From Ramlibacter tataouinensis (GTDB taxonomy: Bacteria; Pseudomonadota; Gammaproteobacteria; Burkholderiales; Burkholderiaceae_C): a stretch of 64,000 nucleotides of DNA. How positions within the stretch are numbered: position 1 is the first letter of the stretch; each line of letters opens with the position of its first letter. The stretch lies in contig NZ_CP116009.1 of the NCBI RefSeq assembly GCF_027941915.1, positions 2,480,001-2,544,000 on the forward strand. Reading direction: 5' to 3'. The position numbers and the translations under genes are program-made. Shown here piece by piece: positions 34,579 through 42,780 of the stretch. The notes under the pieces are model-generated. The model worked only from the letters and a program-made list of their open reading frames with translations, ran no database searches and was not told the origin of the DNA.

Positions 34579-35042
34579 GCGCCGTGCTGGATGTCCGCGA
34601 GGCCCGCTTCGAGCCGATGACCGAGGCGCGCCTGCCGCAGGTGCTGCCGATCGAGCGCAGCGCCTACGAGCACCCGTGGACGCACGGCAACTTCGCCGAT
34701 TCGCTGCGCTCGGGCTACCAGGCGCAACTGCTGTGCGCGGGTGACCAGGTGGTGGGCTACTTCGTGGCCATGAAGGGCGTGGACGAGGTGCACCTGCTCA
34801 ACATCACGGTCGCGCCGGCCTGGCAGGGCCAGGGCTGGGGGCGGCTGATGCTGGACGGGCTGGCCGCCTGGTCGCGCGGCCAGGGCGCGCAGTGGCTGTG
34901 GCTGGAGGTGCGGGTGGGCAACCTGCGGGCCCAGCGCCTGTACGAACACATCGGCTTCCGGCGCGTGGGCGAGCGCCGCCGCTACTACCCGGCGGCCGGC
35001 GGCGGGCGCGAGGACGCCATCGTGATGAGCCTGAAGCTGTGA
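34575..35042 (+). CDS. rimI: Ribosomal-protein-alanine N-acetyltransferase RimI
   Basis: GNAT acetyltransferase of 155 residues that in E. coli acetylates the N terminus of ribosomal protein S18. It has the RimI-like N-terminal region LPQVLPIERSAYEHPWTHGN, the acetyl-CoA loop VAPAWQGQGWGRLML, and LEVRVGNLRAQRLYEHIGF followed by RRRYY. It overlaps tsaB by four bases and the glycosylase gene by four bases. Confidence 0.93.
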   Translation: MSAVLDVREARFEPMTEARLPQVLPIERSAYEHPWTHGNFADSLRSGYQAQLLCAGDQVVGYFVAMKGVDEVHLLNITVAPAWQGQGWGRLMLDGLAAWSRGQGAQWLWLEVRVGNLRAQRLYEHIGFRRVGERRRYYPAAGGGREDAIVMSLKL

Positions 35043-35842
35043 CACTGCAACTCGATCCCCGCCGCCTCGCCATGCTGCGCGAGATGGGCTTGCGGCTGCT
35101 GCCGCCCTCGCCGGCGCCCGATTTATCCGAGGCCCAGCCGGTCCAGCCCGCTCCGGCGCGGCCGCCCGCGCCGGAGCGCCCGGTGCAGCCGATGCGCGCC
35201 GCCACGGCGGCGGCGCCCGTGCCCGCCGTCGCTGAAGTGCCGCTCGCCGATGTCCCCGACGAGCGCACCGAAACAGTCGACGCCCTGGACTGGGGCGGCC
35301 TGGCCACGGCCGTCGCCGCCTGCCGCGCCTGCGGCCTGTGCGAATCGCGTCGCAACACCGTGCTGGGCGTGGGTCCGGCGCAGGCCGACTGGATGGTGGT
35401 GGGCGAGGCCCCGGGCGAGCAGGAGGACCTGCAGGGCGAGCCCTTCGTCGGCCCGGCCGGGCAGCTGCTGGACAACATGCTGCGCGCGCTCGGCCTGGAC
35501 CGCCGGCGCAACGTCTACATCGCCAACGTGCTCAAGTGCCGGCCGCCCGGCAACCGCAACCCGCAGCCGGAGGAAGTGGCCCGGTGCGAGCCCTTCCTGC
35601 GCCGCCAGGTGGCGCTGGTGCAGCCGCGCGTGATCCTGGCCATGGGGCGCTTCGCCGTGCAGACGCTGCTGCAGTCGAGCGAGCCGATCGGCCGCCTGCG
35701 CGGGCGGGTGCATGCCTACCAGGGCGTGCCGGTGGTGGTGACCTACCACCCGGCCTACCTGCTGCGCAACCTGCCGGACAAGGCCAAGGCCTGGGCCGAC
35801 CTGTGCCTGGCGGCCGACCTGATGGACGGCGGCGGCGCCTGA
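35039..35842 (+). CDS. Uracil-DNA glycosylase, family 4 (Fe-S)
   Basis: A 267-residue protein with a Pro/Ala-rich N-terminal 80 residues and a C-terminal family 4 glycosylase domain that removes uracil from DNA. Motif A is GEAPGEQEDLQGEPFVGPAG, and motif B lies in VVTYHPAYLLRN. Four cysteines at the Fe-S ligand positions are present: Cys95, Cys98, Cys167 (KCRPPGNRNP) and Cys183. GTG 35039 overlaps the rimI stop; an ATG at 35072 is the alternative. The N-terminal extension is often seen in Burkholderiales. Confidence 0.92.
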   Translation: MTLQLDPRRLAMLREMGLRLLPPSPAPDLSEAQPVQPAPARPPAPERPVQPMRAATAAAPVPAVAEVPLADVPDERTETVDALDWGGLATAVAACRACGLCESRRNTVLGVGPAQADWMVVGEAPGEQEDLQGEPFVGPAGQLLDNMLRALGLDRRRNVYIANVLKCRPPGNRNPQPEEVARCEPFLRRQVALVQPRVILAMGRFAVQTLLQSSEPIGRLRGRVHAYQGVPVVVTYHPAYLLRNLPDKAKAWADLCLAADLMDGGGA

Positions 35843-35846
35843 ACCC

Positions 35847-36797
35847 TCAGGCCGGCGCCAGCGGCCGGTACGCCTGGGCCGACAGGCTGCGGGCGGCGTA
35901 GTCGATGCCGCACCAGCGCGCATAGTCGGCCATGCTGCGCACCGGGCCCAGGCCATAGACGCCCAGCGGCTGGCCGGCCAGCAGCGCCGCCAGCCGCGCG
36001 CGCGAGCGCTGCTCCAGCTCCCACCAGTTCTGGCTGCGCCCGGCCTGGTGCGCCGCGTCCCAGTGCAGCGGGCGCTGCGGCCCGCCGGAGCGGCCATCGT
36101 TGTACAGGTGCGAGAGCGGCAGGCCGGGCATGTGGAAGATGTCCCAGCCGTGGCTGTACAGGCGCGCGGCCAGCGCCTGCTCCTCGCCGTGGAAGTACAG
36201 CGCCGGGTCATAGGGAAAGGCCAGCGCGAAGCGGCCCGGCGCGAACAGGCAGCCGGCGCCCAGGTGGAAGCCGGGCACCGGCCGGTCGCTGTCGACCGGC
36301 TGGGCCTCGAAGGCCAGCACCAGGTGGCCGGGTTCGAAGCCGGTGCCCGGCTTGACCACGTGGGCCAGCACCCGGCCGGTGGCCGGCCGCGGCACCGGCA
36401 GGCCGTTCTCGAAGCCGAACGCGTTCGGGTAGGCGGAGATCACCAGGCCGGGGCGGCCTGGTGCCAATGCGAGCGCCTGCGCCGCCAGCCGCTCGTCCCA
36501 GCCCGCCTCGAAGTCCATGTGCGAGTCGATCTGCAGGAACCAGTCCTCGCCGTCGTACAGGGCCATCGCCAGGGCCCGCGCCCAGCACGGACCGCGCGCG
36601 TACACCGGATCGATGCGCTGGTAGCTCAGGCGCGCCGGCGCGAGCAGCTCGAAGATGGAAGCCGGCGGCGGTTGCGGGCTCTGGTCCAGCACGCCGAAAT
36701 GCAGCTCCCGCGGCCGGCTGGCGGCGGCCCGGGCGCGCGCCAGCGTGAACCCGAGGACCGGGTCGCAGTAGGCGGCGATGCTGATGAAGATGCTCAT
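35847..36797 (-). CDS. GT60-like GlcNAc glycosyltransferase
   Basis: A 316-residue protein of the GlcNAc family (PF11397, GT60), relatives of the enzyme that attaches GlcNAc to Skp1 hydroxyproline in Dictyostelium. The N terminus IFISIAAYCDP and the metal-binding FLQIDSHMDFEAGWDE (Asp91-Ser92-His93) are characteristic, as are AYPNAFGFENGLP and ALYFHGEEQALAARLYSHGWD. The start at 36797 puts the catalytic fold at residue 1; there is no signal peptide, so it is cytoplasmic. It is divergent from a large secreted exoprotein that could be its substrate. Sugar and acceptor are inferred from family only. Confidence 0.8.
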   Translation of the reverse strand: MSIFISIAAYCDPVLGFTLARARAAASRPRELHFGVLDQSPQPPPASIFELLAPARLSYQRIDPVYARGPCWARALAMALYDGEDWFLQIDSHMDFEAGWDERLAAQALALAPGRPGLVISAYPNAFGFENGLPVPRPATGRVLAHVVKPGTGFEPGHLVLAFEAQPVDSDRPVPGFHLGAGCLFAPGRFALAFPYDPALYFHGEEQALAARLYSHGWDIFHMPGLPLSHLYNDGRSGGPQRPLHWDAAHQAGRSQNWWELEQRSRARLAALLAGQPLGVYGLGPVRSMADYARWCGIDYAARSLSAQAYRPLAPA

Positions 36798-36846
36798 GGG
36801 CCCCGCGAGCATGCCGCACCGAGCGCCCACGGGGCTGTGACATTTG

Positions 36847-36928
36847 CCGCGGCCTCTGAGGCTGGCCGCGGTCGATGCCGCGAGCACGCCCCTGGCCCGT
36901 TGCCCGTTGTGTAACGATATGCTACCTT
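36847..36928. promoter_or_regulatory. Divergent region of glycosyltransferase and exoprotein: palindrome and AT-richer promoter
   Basis: In the 205-base gap, CCGCGGCC (36847-36854) is repeated inverted as GGCCGCGG (36864-36871). Further on, an AT-richer stretch holds TTGCCC (36900-36905) and TACCTT (36923-36928), 17 bases apart, as a weak sigma70-type promoter for the exoprotein. TATGCT at 36918 is an alternative -10. Confidence 0.35.
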
Positions 36929-37002
36929 CGAAACCAACGGTCGAGGGTGCATCGGTGCCTCGCCGGCCCGCCCCCAACCGATCTCACGAGGGCCGCACAG
37001 CC

Positions 37003-40000
37003 ATGTCGCGACGCCAGTTCCGCTCCCCGTCCCGCTCCCGTTTGCCGCTTCGTCCGGCGTGCCGCCCGCGGCCGGCGCTGCTGGCACTGGCGCTGGCAGC
37101 CGGCTTCGCTGCCGCGGCGGTGCAGGCCCAGCCCAGCGGCGCGCAGGCGATCCACGGCGCCGCCACGCTCAGCCAGCAGGGCAACCAGCTGGTGGTCACC
37201 ACGCAGAACGGCGCCGGCACCAGCCATTCGGCGATCAACTGGCAGAGCTTCAGCATTCCGGCGGGCACCAGCACGCACTTTGCGCAACCGGGCGCGACCA
37301 GCACCTCGATCAACCGCGTGCTCGGCCCCGACCCGAGCGCCATCTTCGGCACCCTGTCGTCCAACGGCCGGCTGGTGCTGGTCAACCCGGCCGGCATCGC
37401 GGTGGGCGCCGGGGCGGTGGTCGATACCGCCGGCTTCACCGCCTCCACGCTGCGCATGAGCGACGCCGACGCGCTCGCCGGCCGCCTGCGCTTCGGCGAC
37501 GGCAGCGCCGCCGGGCCGCTGCGGGTCGACGGCCAGGTGCTGGCGCGCAGCGGCGACGTGGTGCTGATCGGCAGCGACGTGCAGGCCGGCGCGCAGGCGC
37601 TGATCCAGAGCCCGCAGGGCGCGACCCTCCTGGCCGCCGGCCGGAGGGTGGAGGTCACCGGACGTGGCCTGGAAGGCATCGTGTTCGAGGTGCAGGCGCC
37701 GACCGACCAGGCCGTCAACCTCGGCACGCTGCGCGGCGATGCGGTCGGCGTGTTCGCCGGCACGCTGCGGCACAGCGGGCTGGTGCAGGCCAGCGCGGCC
37801 ACGCTGGAAGGCGGCCGGGTGGTGCTGAAGGCATCGGAGCACGCCGAAGCGGCCGGGGTAACACAGGCGCAGGGCCTGGGCGGCGCCGGCGGCCAGGTGG
37901 ACGTGCTGGGGCGCACCGTCGGCGTGATGGCCGGGGCGCTGATCGACACCTCCAACACCGATGGCGGGGGCCGCATCCGGGTGGGCGGCGACTACAAGGG
38001 CGGCAGCGCCGAGGTGCCGAATGCGCAGGTCACTTGGGTTGCCGGTGACGCGCAACTGCGCGCCAACGCCACGCAGCAGGGCGACGGGGGCCGGGTCATC
38101 GTCTGGGCCGATGACACGACACGCGCCTACGGCCGCATCGAGGCTAAGGGCGGCGCCAACGGCGGCAACGGCGGCTTCGTCGAGACCTCGGGCAAACGGT
38201 ACCTGGATGTGAACGGCGCGCGGGTGGACGCGTCGGCCGCCAGGGGACAGGCCGGCACCTGGCTGCTGGACCCGAACAACGTCACGATCGTGGCCGGCAT
38301 GGCAGCCAACGACAGCGTCAACCAGAACCCGGCACCGAACTTTGGTTCGAGCGACAGCGCTGACTCGGTGCTGAGCGAGGAGACGCTGAACACGGCGCTC
38401 AACAGCGGCGCCGCCAACGTGGTGGTCTCGACCAGCGGATCGGGCGGCAGCGTGGGCGACATCGTGTTCGACACGACGACCGGCGCCATGACGATCGGCA
38501 AGACCAGCCCGGGGACCACCAGCCTGGAGTTGCAGGCCCACGGCAACATCGTCTTCGCCGGCACCAACCGGGTCCATTTCTACGCCGATGATTCCGGCGG
38601 CGGGCCGGCCACCCTGAACGTGAATTTCCAGCCCGGCGCCGGCTCGGTGCTGATCAACCCGGGCGCCTGGGTGGAGGCCAGCACCAGCGGCAACGGCAAC
38701 CAGGTCAACCTCCAGGTCCCGGGGGGCGCCATCCTGGACAACGCCGGCACGCTGGCGCTGAACCTCAATGCCCGCGTGAACCTTGCCACGGGCGCGACCT
38801 TGCACAACAACGGCCAGATGTTCGGCTCGGGGGGGGCAAACGGAGGCATCGCCGGTACCGGCACCTTCCGCAACAGCGGCAATGTGAACTACTCGCAGGG
38901 GTCGATCAGGGTGGACAGCCTCAACCTGATGGGGGGCTCCCTGAACCTCGCTGCGGGCACCGACCTGGTCGTCAACCGATCGTTCCAGGCGACCGGCGGG
39001 ACCTTCGATTTCGGCGGTAACAAGCTCGAGCTGAACCAGCAGTCCGGCGACCTGGTGATACCGGGGGCCGGCTACGTCCATGCCAGCGGCAGCGTGAAAC
39101 TGAAGGCGCTGGCGGGCAACATCCAGGTTGCCACCGATGTGTACGGTGCCACCATCGAGATGACCGCGGGCGGCCACATCGACAGCAGCGGCGTGCAGCT
39201 GTCCACCTACGGGACGGCGGCACCGGGGCCCGTCACGGTCAACCTCGTTGCCGGCGGCGACATTGCGTTCGGCGACATCGACACGGGTGGGGACCCGCTC
39301 CATGCGACCGGGGTGAACATCGATGCCGGCGGCCATGTCAGCGGCTACGAGATCCGCAGCGACGGCGCCTACGGCTCCGAAGGGCCGGGCGGCAACGGCG
39401 GCAGCGTGGCCATCCGTGCCGGCGGCTCGGTCGACCTGCAGTACATCCAGACCTACGGCAGTTCGGGCAGCAGCGGAGGCCGCGGCGGCGACGGCGGCGC
39501 CGTGGACATCCGCGCCGGGGGCGCCGTCACGGTGACCTACATCGACACGGTCGGCGGCTCCGGCGACAACGGCTCGCGCGGCGGCAATGCCGGCGCCGTC
39601 ACCATCGACGCCGGCGGCACGCTGGGCATCGACAGCATCTGGGCCTACGGCGGCGATGGTGGCGATGCCAGCGGCAGCCAGGGGGGCGCTGGCGGCAGCG
39701 GGGCGGAGGTCAAGCTGCTCCAGCGAAGCGGCCACCTCGACCTGTCGAACACCTACGTCGATGCCGAAGGCGGCTGGGGCGGGGACAGCGACACCATCGG
39801 CGGAACCGGCGGCCAAGGCGGCCGCATCCAAGCCAGTGCCGCGGCCGGCGGCGTGCTGATGGAGGGCTATGGCCGCCTCAGCGTGCGAGGCGGCTGGGGC
39901 GGCGACACCTACGGCACGGCGGCGAGCGCGCGTGGGGGGCAAGGCGGCAACGGCGGGTCGATCCGGATCAGCGCGGCCGACAGCAGCCGCCTGCTGGCTA

Positions 40001-41175
40001 GCCTGGACGCTGCGGGTGGCGACGGTGGCTGGGCCCCGTCCAGCGGTTCGAGTGCCATCGGCGGCAAGGGCGGCAATGGCGGCAGCATCGAGGTGGCGCT
40101 GGCGGGCGGCTCGCTCACCCTGGCCGGCGAAGTGATGGCGGGAGCCGGCCTCGGCGGCGAGGCCGCCGACTACGAGACCGGCGGGCGCGACCCGAGCCGG
40201 ATCGGGGCCCGCGGCGATGCCTGGGGCAGCTTCCGGACCGTGGCGCCGGGCGGCATCGTGGTGCCGTTCGGCCTGCCGCAACCGACGTTCTCGCCGATGG
40301 CTGCGCCAGAGTCCACGTTCGCGCCTATGGAGTCGGGCGCGTATGGTGACCTGGTGGTCGATGCCCAGTGGACCAACGAGGCGAACCTGGCGATCGCGTC
40401 CGGCGCCCGGGTGCTGACCTCCCAGACGCTCGCGAACAACGGTTCGATCGACATCGCGGCCGGCGCCTCGCTGGAGCTGGGCCACCACGATGACTGGACG
40501 GATACGTTCACCCCCGGCGGTGTGACACTGCTGAACAACGCAGGCGCCACGCTGAAGGGCTCGGGCATGGTGGCGGGCGACGTCGTCAATGCCGGCACGG
40601 TGGCCGTCGGCGGCGCCGGCGCCATCGGCACGCTGCTGGTGGCGGGCAACTACACACAGCAGTCCACCGGCGTGCTGCAGATGGACATCGCGGCCAACTC
40701 ACCCTATCTGCCGGGCGTCACGTATGACCAGCTCGTGGTGCTCGGGAATGCGACGCTGGGCGGACAGCTGCAGGTGGCCGCCGTCCCGGCGGTAACCACG
40801 CCAAGCGCCAGCCTGCTGCTGGCGGGCGCGTCGTTGCCGATGGCGAGCGAGCCCGCGCCGACCCCCTATTACGAGCTGCTCAGCGCCGGCGCGGCCAGCG
40901 GCCAGTTCTCGCTGATCTCCGGCCCGCCCGAGCTGGTGTCGCAGATCCGCATGAACGTCGGCGGCGCGGTGCTGGACGTTCCCGGCCTGCGCACTTCCGG
41001 GCTGTTGGCGGCCATGGCGTCGGTGCTGTCGGGCGTGACGCTCGGGCAGATCCAGCAGGTGATCACCGAATCGGTCAACAACTCGATCGCGGGTGAGCAG
41101 GCACAGCCGGGCGACGAGGACCGCCGCAACGAGGGCGACATCGTCGTCACCGACGAGGCCTGCAAGCCGGCCTGA
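37003..41175 (+). CDS. Two-partner-secretion exoprotein, filamentous haemagglutinin-like
   Basis: A 1390-residue secreted protein. An Arg-rich signal peptide (RPALLALALAAGFAAAAVQAQ) is followed by the TPS/haemagglutination-activity domain: AIHGAATLSQQGNQLVV, SINRVLGPDPSAIFGTL and the NPNG-like LVNPAGIAVGAGAVV near residue 130. The middle is beta-helical repeat; residues about 794-1056 are a glycine-rich domain of roughly seven repeats of about 30-42 residues around GGNGGSVAIRAGGS. The C terminus has no beta-barrel, so it is not an autotransporter. No TpsB transporter is in the window. The ATG at 37003 has GAGGG upstream; in-frame codons before it lack a signal. It may be an adhesin. Confidence 0.85.
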   Translation: MSRRQFRSPSRSRLPLRPACRPRPALLALALAAGFAAAAVQAQPSGAQAIHGAATLSQQGNQLVVTTQNGAGTSHSAINWQSFSIPAGTSTHFAQPGATSTSINRVLGPDPSAIFGTLSSNGRLVLVNPAGIAVGAGAVVDTAGFTASTLRMSDADALAGRLRFGDGSAAGPLRVDGQVLARSGDVVLIGSDVQAGAQALIQSPQGATLLAAGRRVEVTGRGLEGIVFEVQAPTDQAVNLGTLRGDAVGVFAGTLRHSGLVQASAATLEGGRVVLKASEHAEAAGVTQAQGLGGAGGQVDVLGRTVGVMAGALIDTSNTDGGGRIRVGGDYKGGSAEVPNAQVTWVAGDAQLRANATQQGDGGRVIVWADDTTRAYGRIEAKGGANGGNGGFVETSGKRYLDVNGARVDASAARGQAGTWLLDPNNVTIVAGMAANDSVNQNPAPNFGSSDSADSVLSEETLNTALNSGAANVVVSTSGSGGSVGDIVFDTTTGAMTIGKTSPGTTSLELQAHGNIVFAGTNRVHFYADDSGGGPATLNVNFQPGAGSVLINPGAWVEASTSGNGNQVNLQVPGGAILDNAGTLALNLNARVNLATGATLHNNGQMFGSGGANGGIAGTGTFRNSGNVNYSQGSIRVDSLNLMGGSLNLAAGTDLVVNRSFQATGGTFDFGGNKLELNQQSGDLVIPGAGYVHASGSVKLKALAGNIQVATDVYGATIEMTAGGHIDSSGVQLSTYGTAAPGPVTVNLVAGGDIAFGDIDTGGDPLHATGVNIDAGGHVSGYEIRSDGAYGSEGPGGNGGSVAIRAGGSVDLQYIQTYGSSGSSGGRGGDGGAVDIRAGGAVTVTYIDTVGGSGDNGSRGGNAGAVTIDAGGTLGIDSIWAYGGDGGDASGSQGGAGGSGAEVKLLQRSGHLDLSNTYVDAEGGWGGDSDTIGGTGGQGGRIQASAAAGGVLMEGYGRLSVRGGWGGDTYGTAASARGGQGGNGGSIRISAADSSRLLASLDAAGGDGGWAPSSGSSAIGGKGGNGGSIEVALAGGSLTLAGEVMAGAGLGGEAADYETGGRDPSRIGARGDAWGSFRTVAPGGIVVPFGLPQPTFSPMAAPESTFAPMESGAYGDLVVDAQWTNEANLAIASGARVLTSQTLANNGSIDIAAGASLELGHHDDWTDTFTPGGVTLLNNAGATLKGSGMVAGDVVNAGTVAVGGAGAIGTLLVAGNYTQQSTGVLQMDIAANSPYLPGVTYDQLVVLGNATLGGQLQVAAVPAVTTPSASLLLAGASLPMASEPAPTPYYELLSAGAASGQFSLISGPPELVSQIRMNVGGAVLDVPGLRTSGLLAAMASVLSGVTLGQIQQVITESVNNSIAGEQAQPGDEDRRNEGDIVVTDEACKPA
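39381..40172 (+). repeat. Glycine-rich tandem repeats in the exoprotein gene
   Basis: About seven degenerate repeats of roughly 30-42 codons. Each begins with a GG-x-GG cluster (GGNGG, RGGDGG, RGGNAG, GGAGGSG, GGQGG, RGGQGGNGG, GGKGGNGG) followed by a beta strand such as VDIRAGGAV or VTIDAGGTL and another glycine patch. The DNA copies have diverged, so the repeats are old and not recent slippage. Confidence 0.75.
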
Positions 41176-41198
41176 CCGCCAGCGCGCTAGGCAGCGCT

Positions 41199-42689
41199 TC
41201 AGAACCGCGGCAGGTCCGGGTGCGCCAGCCGGCCGCCGCGCACCAGCATCTTGCCGTACTCGGCGCAGCGGTTCAGCGTCGGGATCACCTTGCCGGGGTT
41301 GAGCAGGCCCGCCGGGTCGAAGGCGCGCTTCAGGGCGCGCATCTGCTCCATCTCGCCGGGGCTGAACTGCACGCACATGGAGTTGAGCTTTTCCACGCCG
41401 ACGCCGTGCTCGCCGGTGACGGTGCCGCCCATGGCGACGCTGGTCTCCAGGATCTCGGCGCCGAACTGCTCGCAGCGGCGCAGCTGGTCGGCGTCGTTGG
41501 CGTCGAACAGGATCAGCGGGTGCAGGTTGCCGTCGCCGGCGTGGAACACGTTGGCGCAGCGCAGGCCGTACTTCTTCTCCATGGCCTGGATCGCCAGCAG
41601 GATGTCGGCCAGCCGCTTGCGCGGGATGGTCGAGTCCATGCACATGTAGTCGGGGCTGATGCGGCCCGAGGCCGGGAAGGCGTTCTTGCGCCCGCTCCAG
41701 AAGCGCATCCGCTCGGCCTCGTCGCGGCTGACGGCGATGGCGGTGGCGCCGGCCGCGCGCAGCACCTGATCCATGCGGGCGACTTCCTCCTGCACCTCCT
41801 CGGGCGTGCCGTCGCTCTCGCACAGCAGGATGGCCTCGGCCGCCAGGTCGTAGCCGGCGTGGACGAAGTCCTCGACCGCCGCGGTCATCGGCTTGTCCAT
41901 CATTTCCAGCCCGGCCGGGATGATGCCGGCGGCGATCACCGCCGCCACCGCGTCGCCGGCCTTTCGCACGTCGTCGAAGCTGGCCATGATGCAGCGTGCC
42001 AGTTGCGGCTTCGGGATCAGCCGCACGGTGACCTCGATCGCCACCGCCAGCATGCCCTCGCTGCCGATCACGGCGGCCAGCAGGTCATAGCCGGGCGCGT
42101 CCAGCGCCTCGCTGCCGAACACGACCGGTTCGCCGGCGGCGGTGAAGCCGCGCACCCGCAGCACGTTGTGCACCGTCAGGCCGTACTTGAGGCAGTGGAC
42201 GCCGCCGGAGTTCTCGGCCACGTTGCCGCCGATGGTGCAGGCGATCTGGCTGGAGGGGTCGGGCGCGTAGTACAGGCCGTGGGCCGCGGCCGCTTCGCTG
42301 ATCGCGAGGTTGCGCACGCCGCACTGCACGCGCGCCGTTCGGCTGGCCGGATCGATGGCCAGGATGCGGTTGAAGCGGGCCAGCGACAGCGTGACGCCGC
42401 CGCGGTGCGGCATGGCGCCGCCCGACAGGCCGGTGCCGGCGCCGCGCGCCACCACCGGCACGCCCAGCGCATGGCAGGCGCGCAGCACGCCCTGCACCTG
42501 TTCCTCGGTCTCGGGCAGCGCCACCGCCAGCGGCCGCTCGCGGTAGGCGGTCAGGCCGTCGCACTCGTAGGGGGTGGTGTCCTCGGCGTGCCAGAGCAGC
42601 GCGTGCGCGGGCAGCACCGCCTGCAGCGCGGGCAATACGCGCTCGAGGCTGGCCTGGGTCGTGGCAACGGGCTCCAGCAGGGCGTTCAT
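41199..42689 (-). CDS. FAD-linked oxidase, GlcD/D-lactate dehydrogenase type
   Basis: A 496-residue flavoprotein of the VAO family that oxidises D-2-hydroxy acids such as glycolate or D-lactate. The FAD-binding PCMH domain has VVARGAGTGLSGGAMPHRGG and IGGNVAENSGGVHCLKYG; the C-terminal cap has FHAGDGNLHPLILFD and GTVTGEHGVGVEKL, then FDPAGLLNPGKVIP. This is the layout of GlcD, but glcE and glcF are not adjacent on either side within the window, so it may work alone or with subunits elsewhere. It is convergent with the exoprotein gene. Confidence 0.9.
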   Translation of the reverse strand: MNALLEPVATTQASLERVLPALQAVLPAHALLWHAEDTTPYECDGLTAYRERPLAVALPETEEQVQGVLRACHALGVPVVARGAGTGLSGGAMPHRGGVTLSLARFNRILAIDPASRTARVQCGVRNLAISEAAAAHGLYYAPDPSSQIACTIGGNVAENSGGVHCLKYGLTVHNVLRVRGFTAAGEPVVFGSEALDAPGYDLLAAVIGSEGMLAVAIEVTVRLIPKPQLARCIMASFDDVRKAGDAVAAVIAAGIIPAGLEMMDKPMTAAVEDFVHAGYDLAAEAILLCESDGTPEEVQEEVARMDQVLRAAGATAIAVSRDEAERMRFWSGRKNAFPASGRISPDYMCMDSTIPRKRLADILLAIQAMEKKYGLRCANVFHAGDGNLHPLILFDANDADQLRRCEQFGAEILETSVAMGGTVTGEHGVGVEKLNSMCVQFSPGEMEQMRALKRAFDPAGLLNPGKVIPTLNRCAEYGKMLVRGGRLAHPDLPRF

Positions 42690-42720
42690 GCCGCCTAGGG
42701 TAGCGGTTTGCCCGGCGCGC

Positions 42721-42741
42721 GGGCTGAAGATTCTTCAGCCC
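42721..42741. promoter_or_regulatory. 21-bp perfect palindrome upstream of the FAD oxidase gene
   Basis: GGGCTGAAGA (42721-42730), central T, TCTTCAGCCC (42732-42741). It lies 32-52 bases upstream of the oxidase ATG and 40 bases after the protease stop, both on the minus strand. It could be an operator for the oxidase or a terminator stem for the protease gene; no T run favours the former. Confidence 0.5.
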
Positions 42742-42780
42742 TCGGCGCCGTGCAGCTCACGTGCGAGCCGCCTTTCCGCG

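Noticed and set aside
39381..40172. Repeats considered as a CRISPR-like or tandem DNA array
   Set aside because: They are in frame, diverged at DNA level and lie within a continuous coding sequence; there is no constant repeat or spacer pattern.
36922..40488. Minus-strand open frame of 1188 codons opposite the TPS exoprotein
   Set aside because: Same codon-bias shadow; no signal peptide, domain or ribosome-binding site, and the plus-strand reading explains the region.
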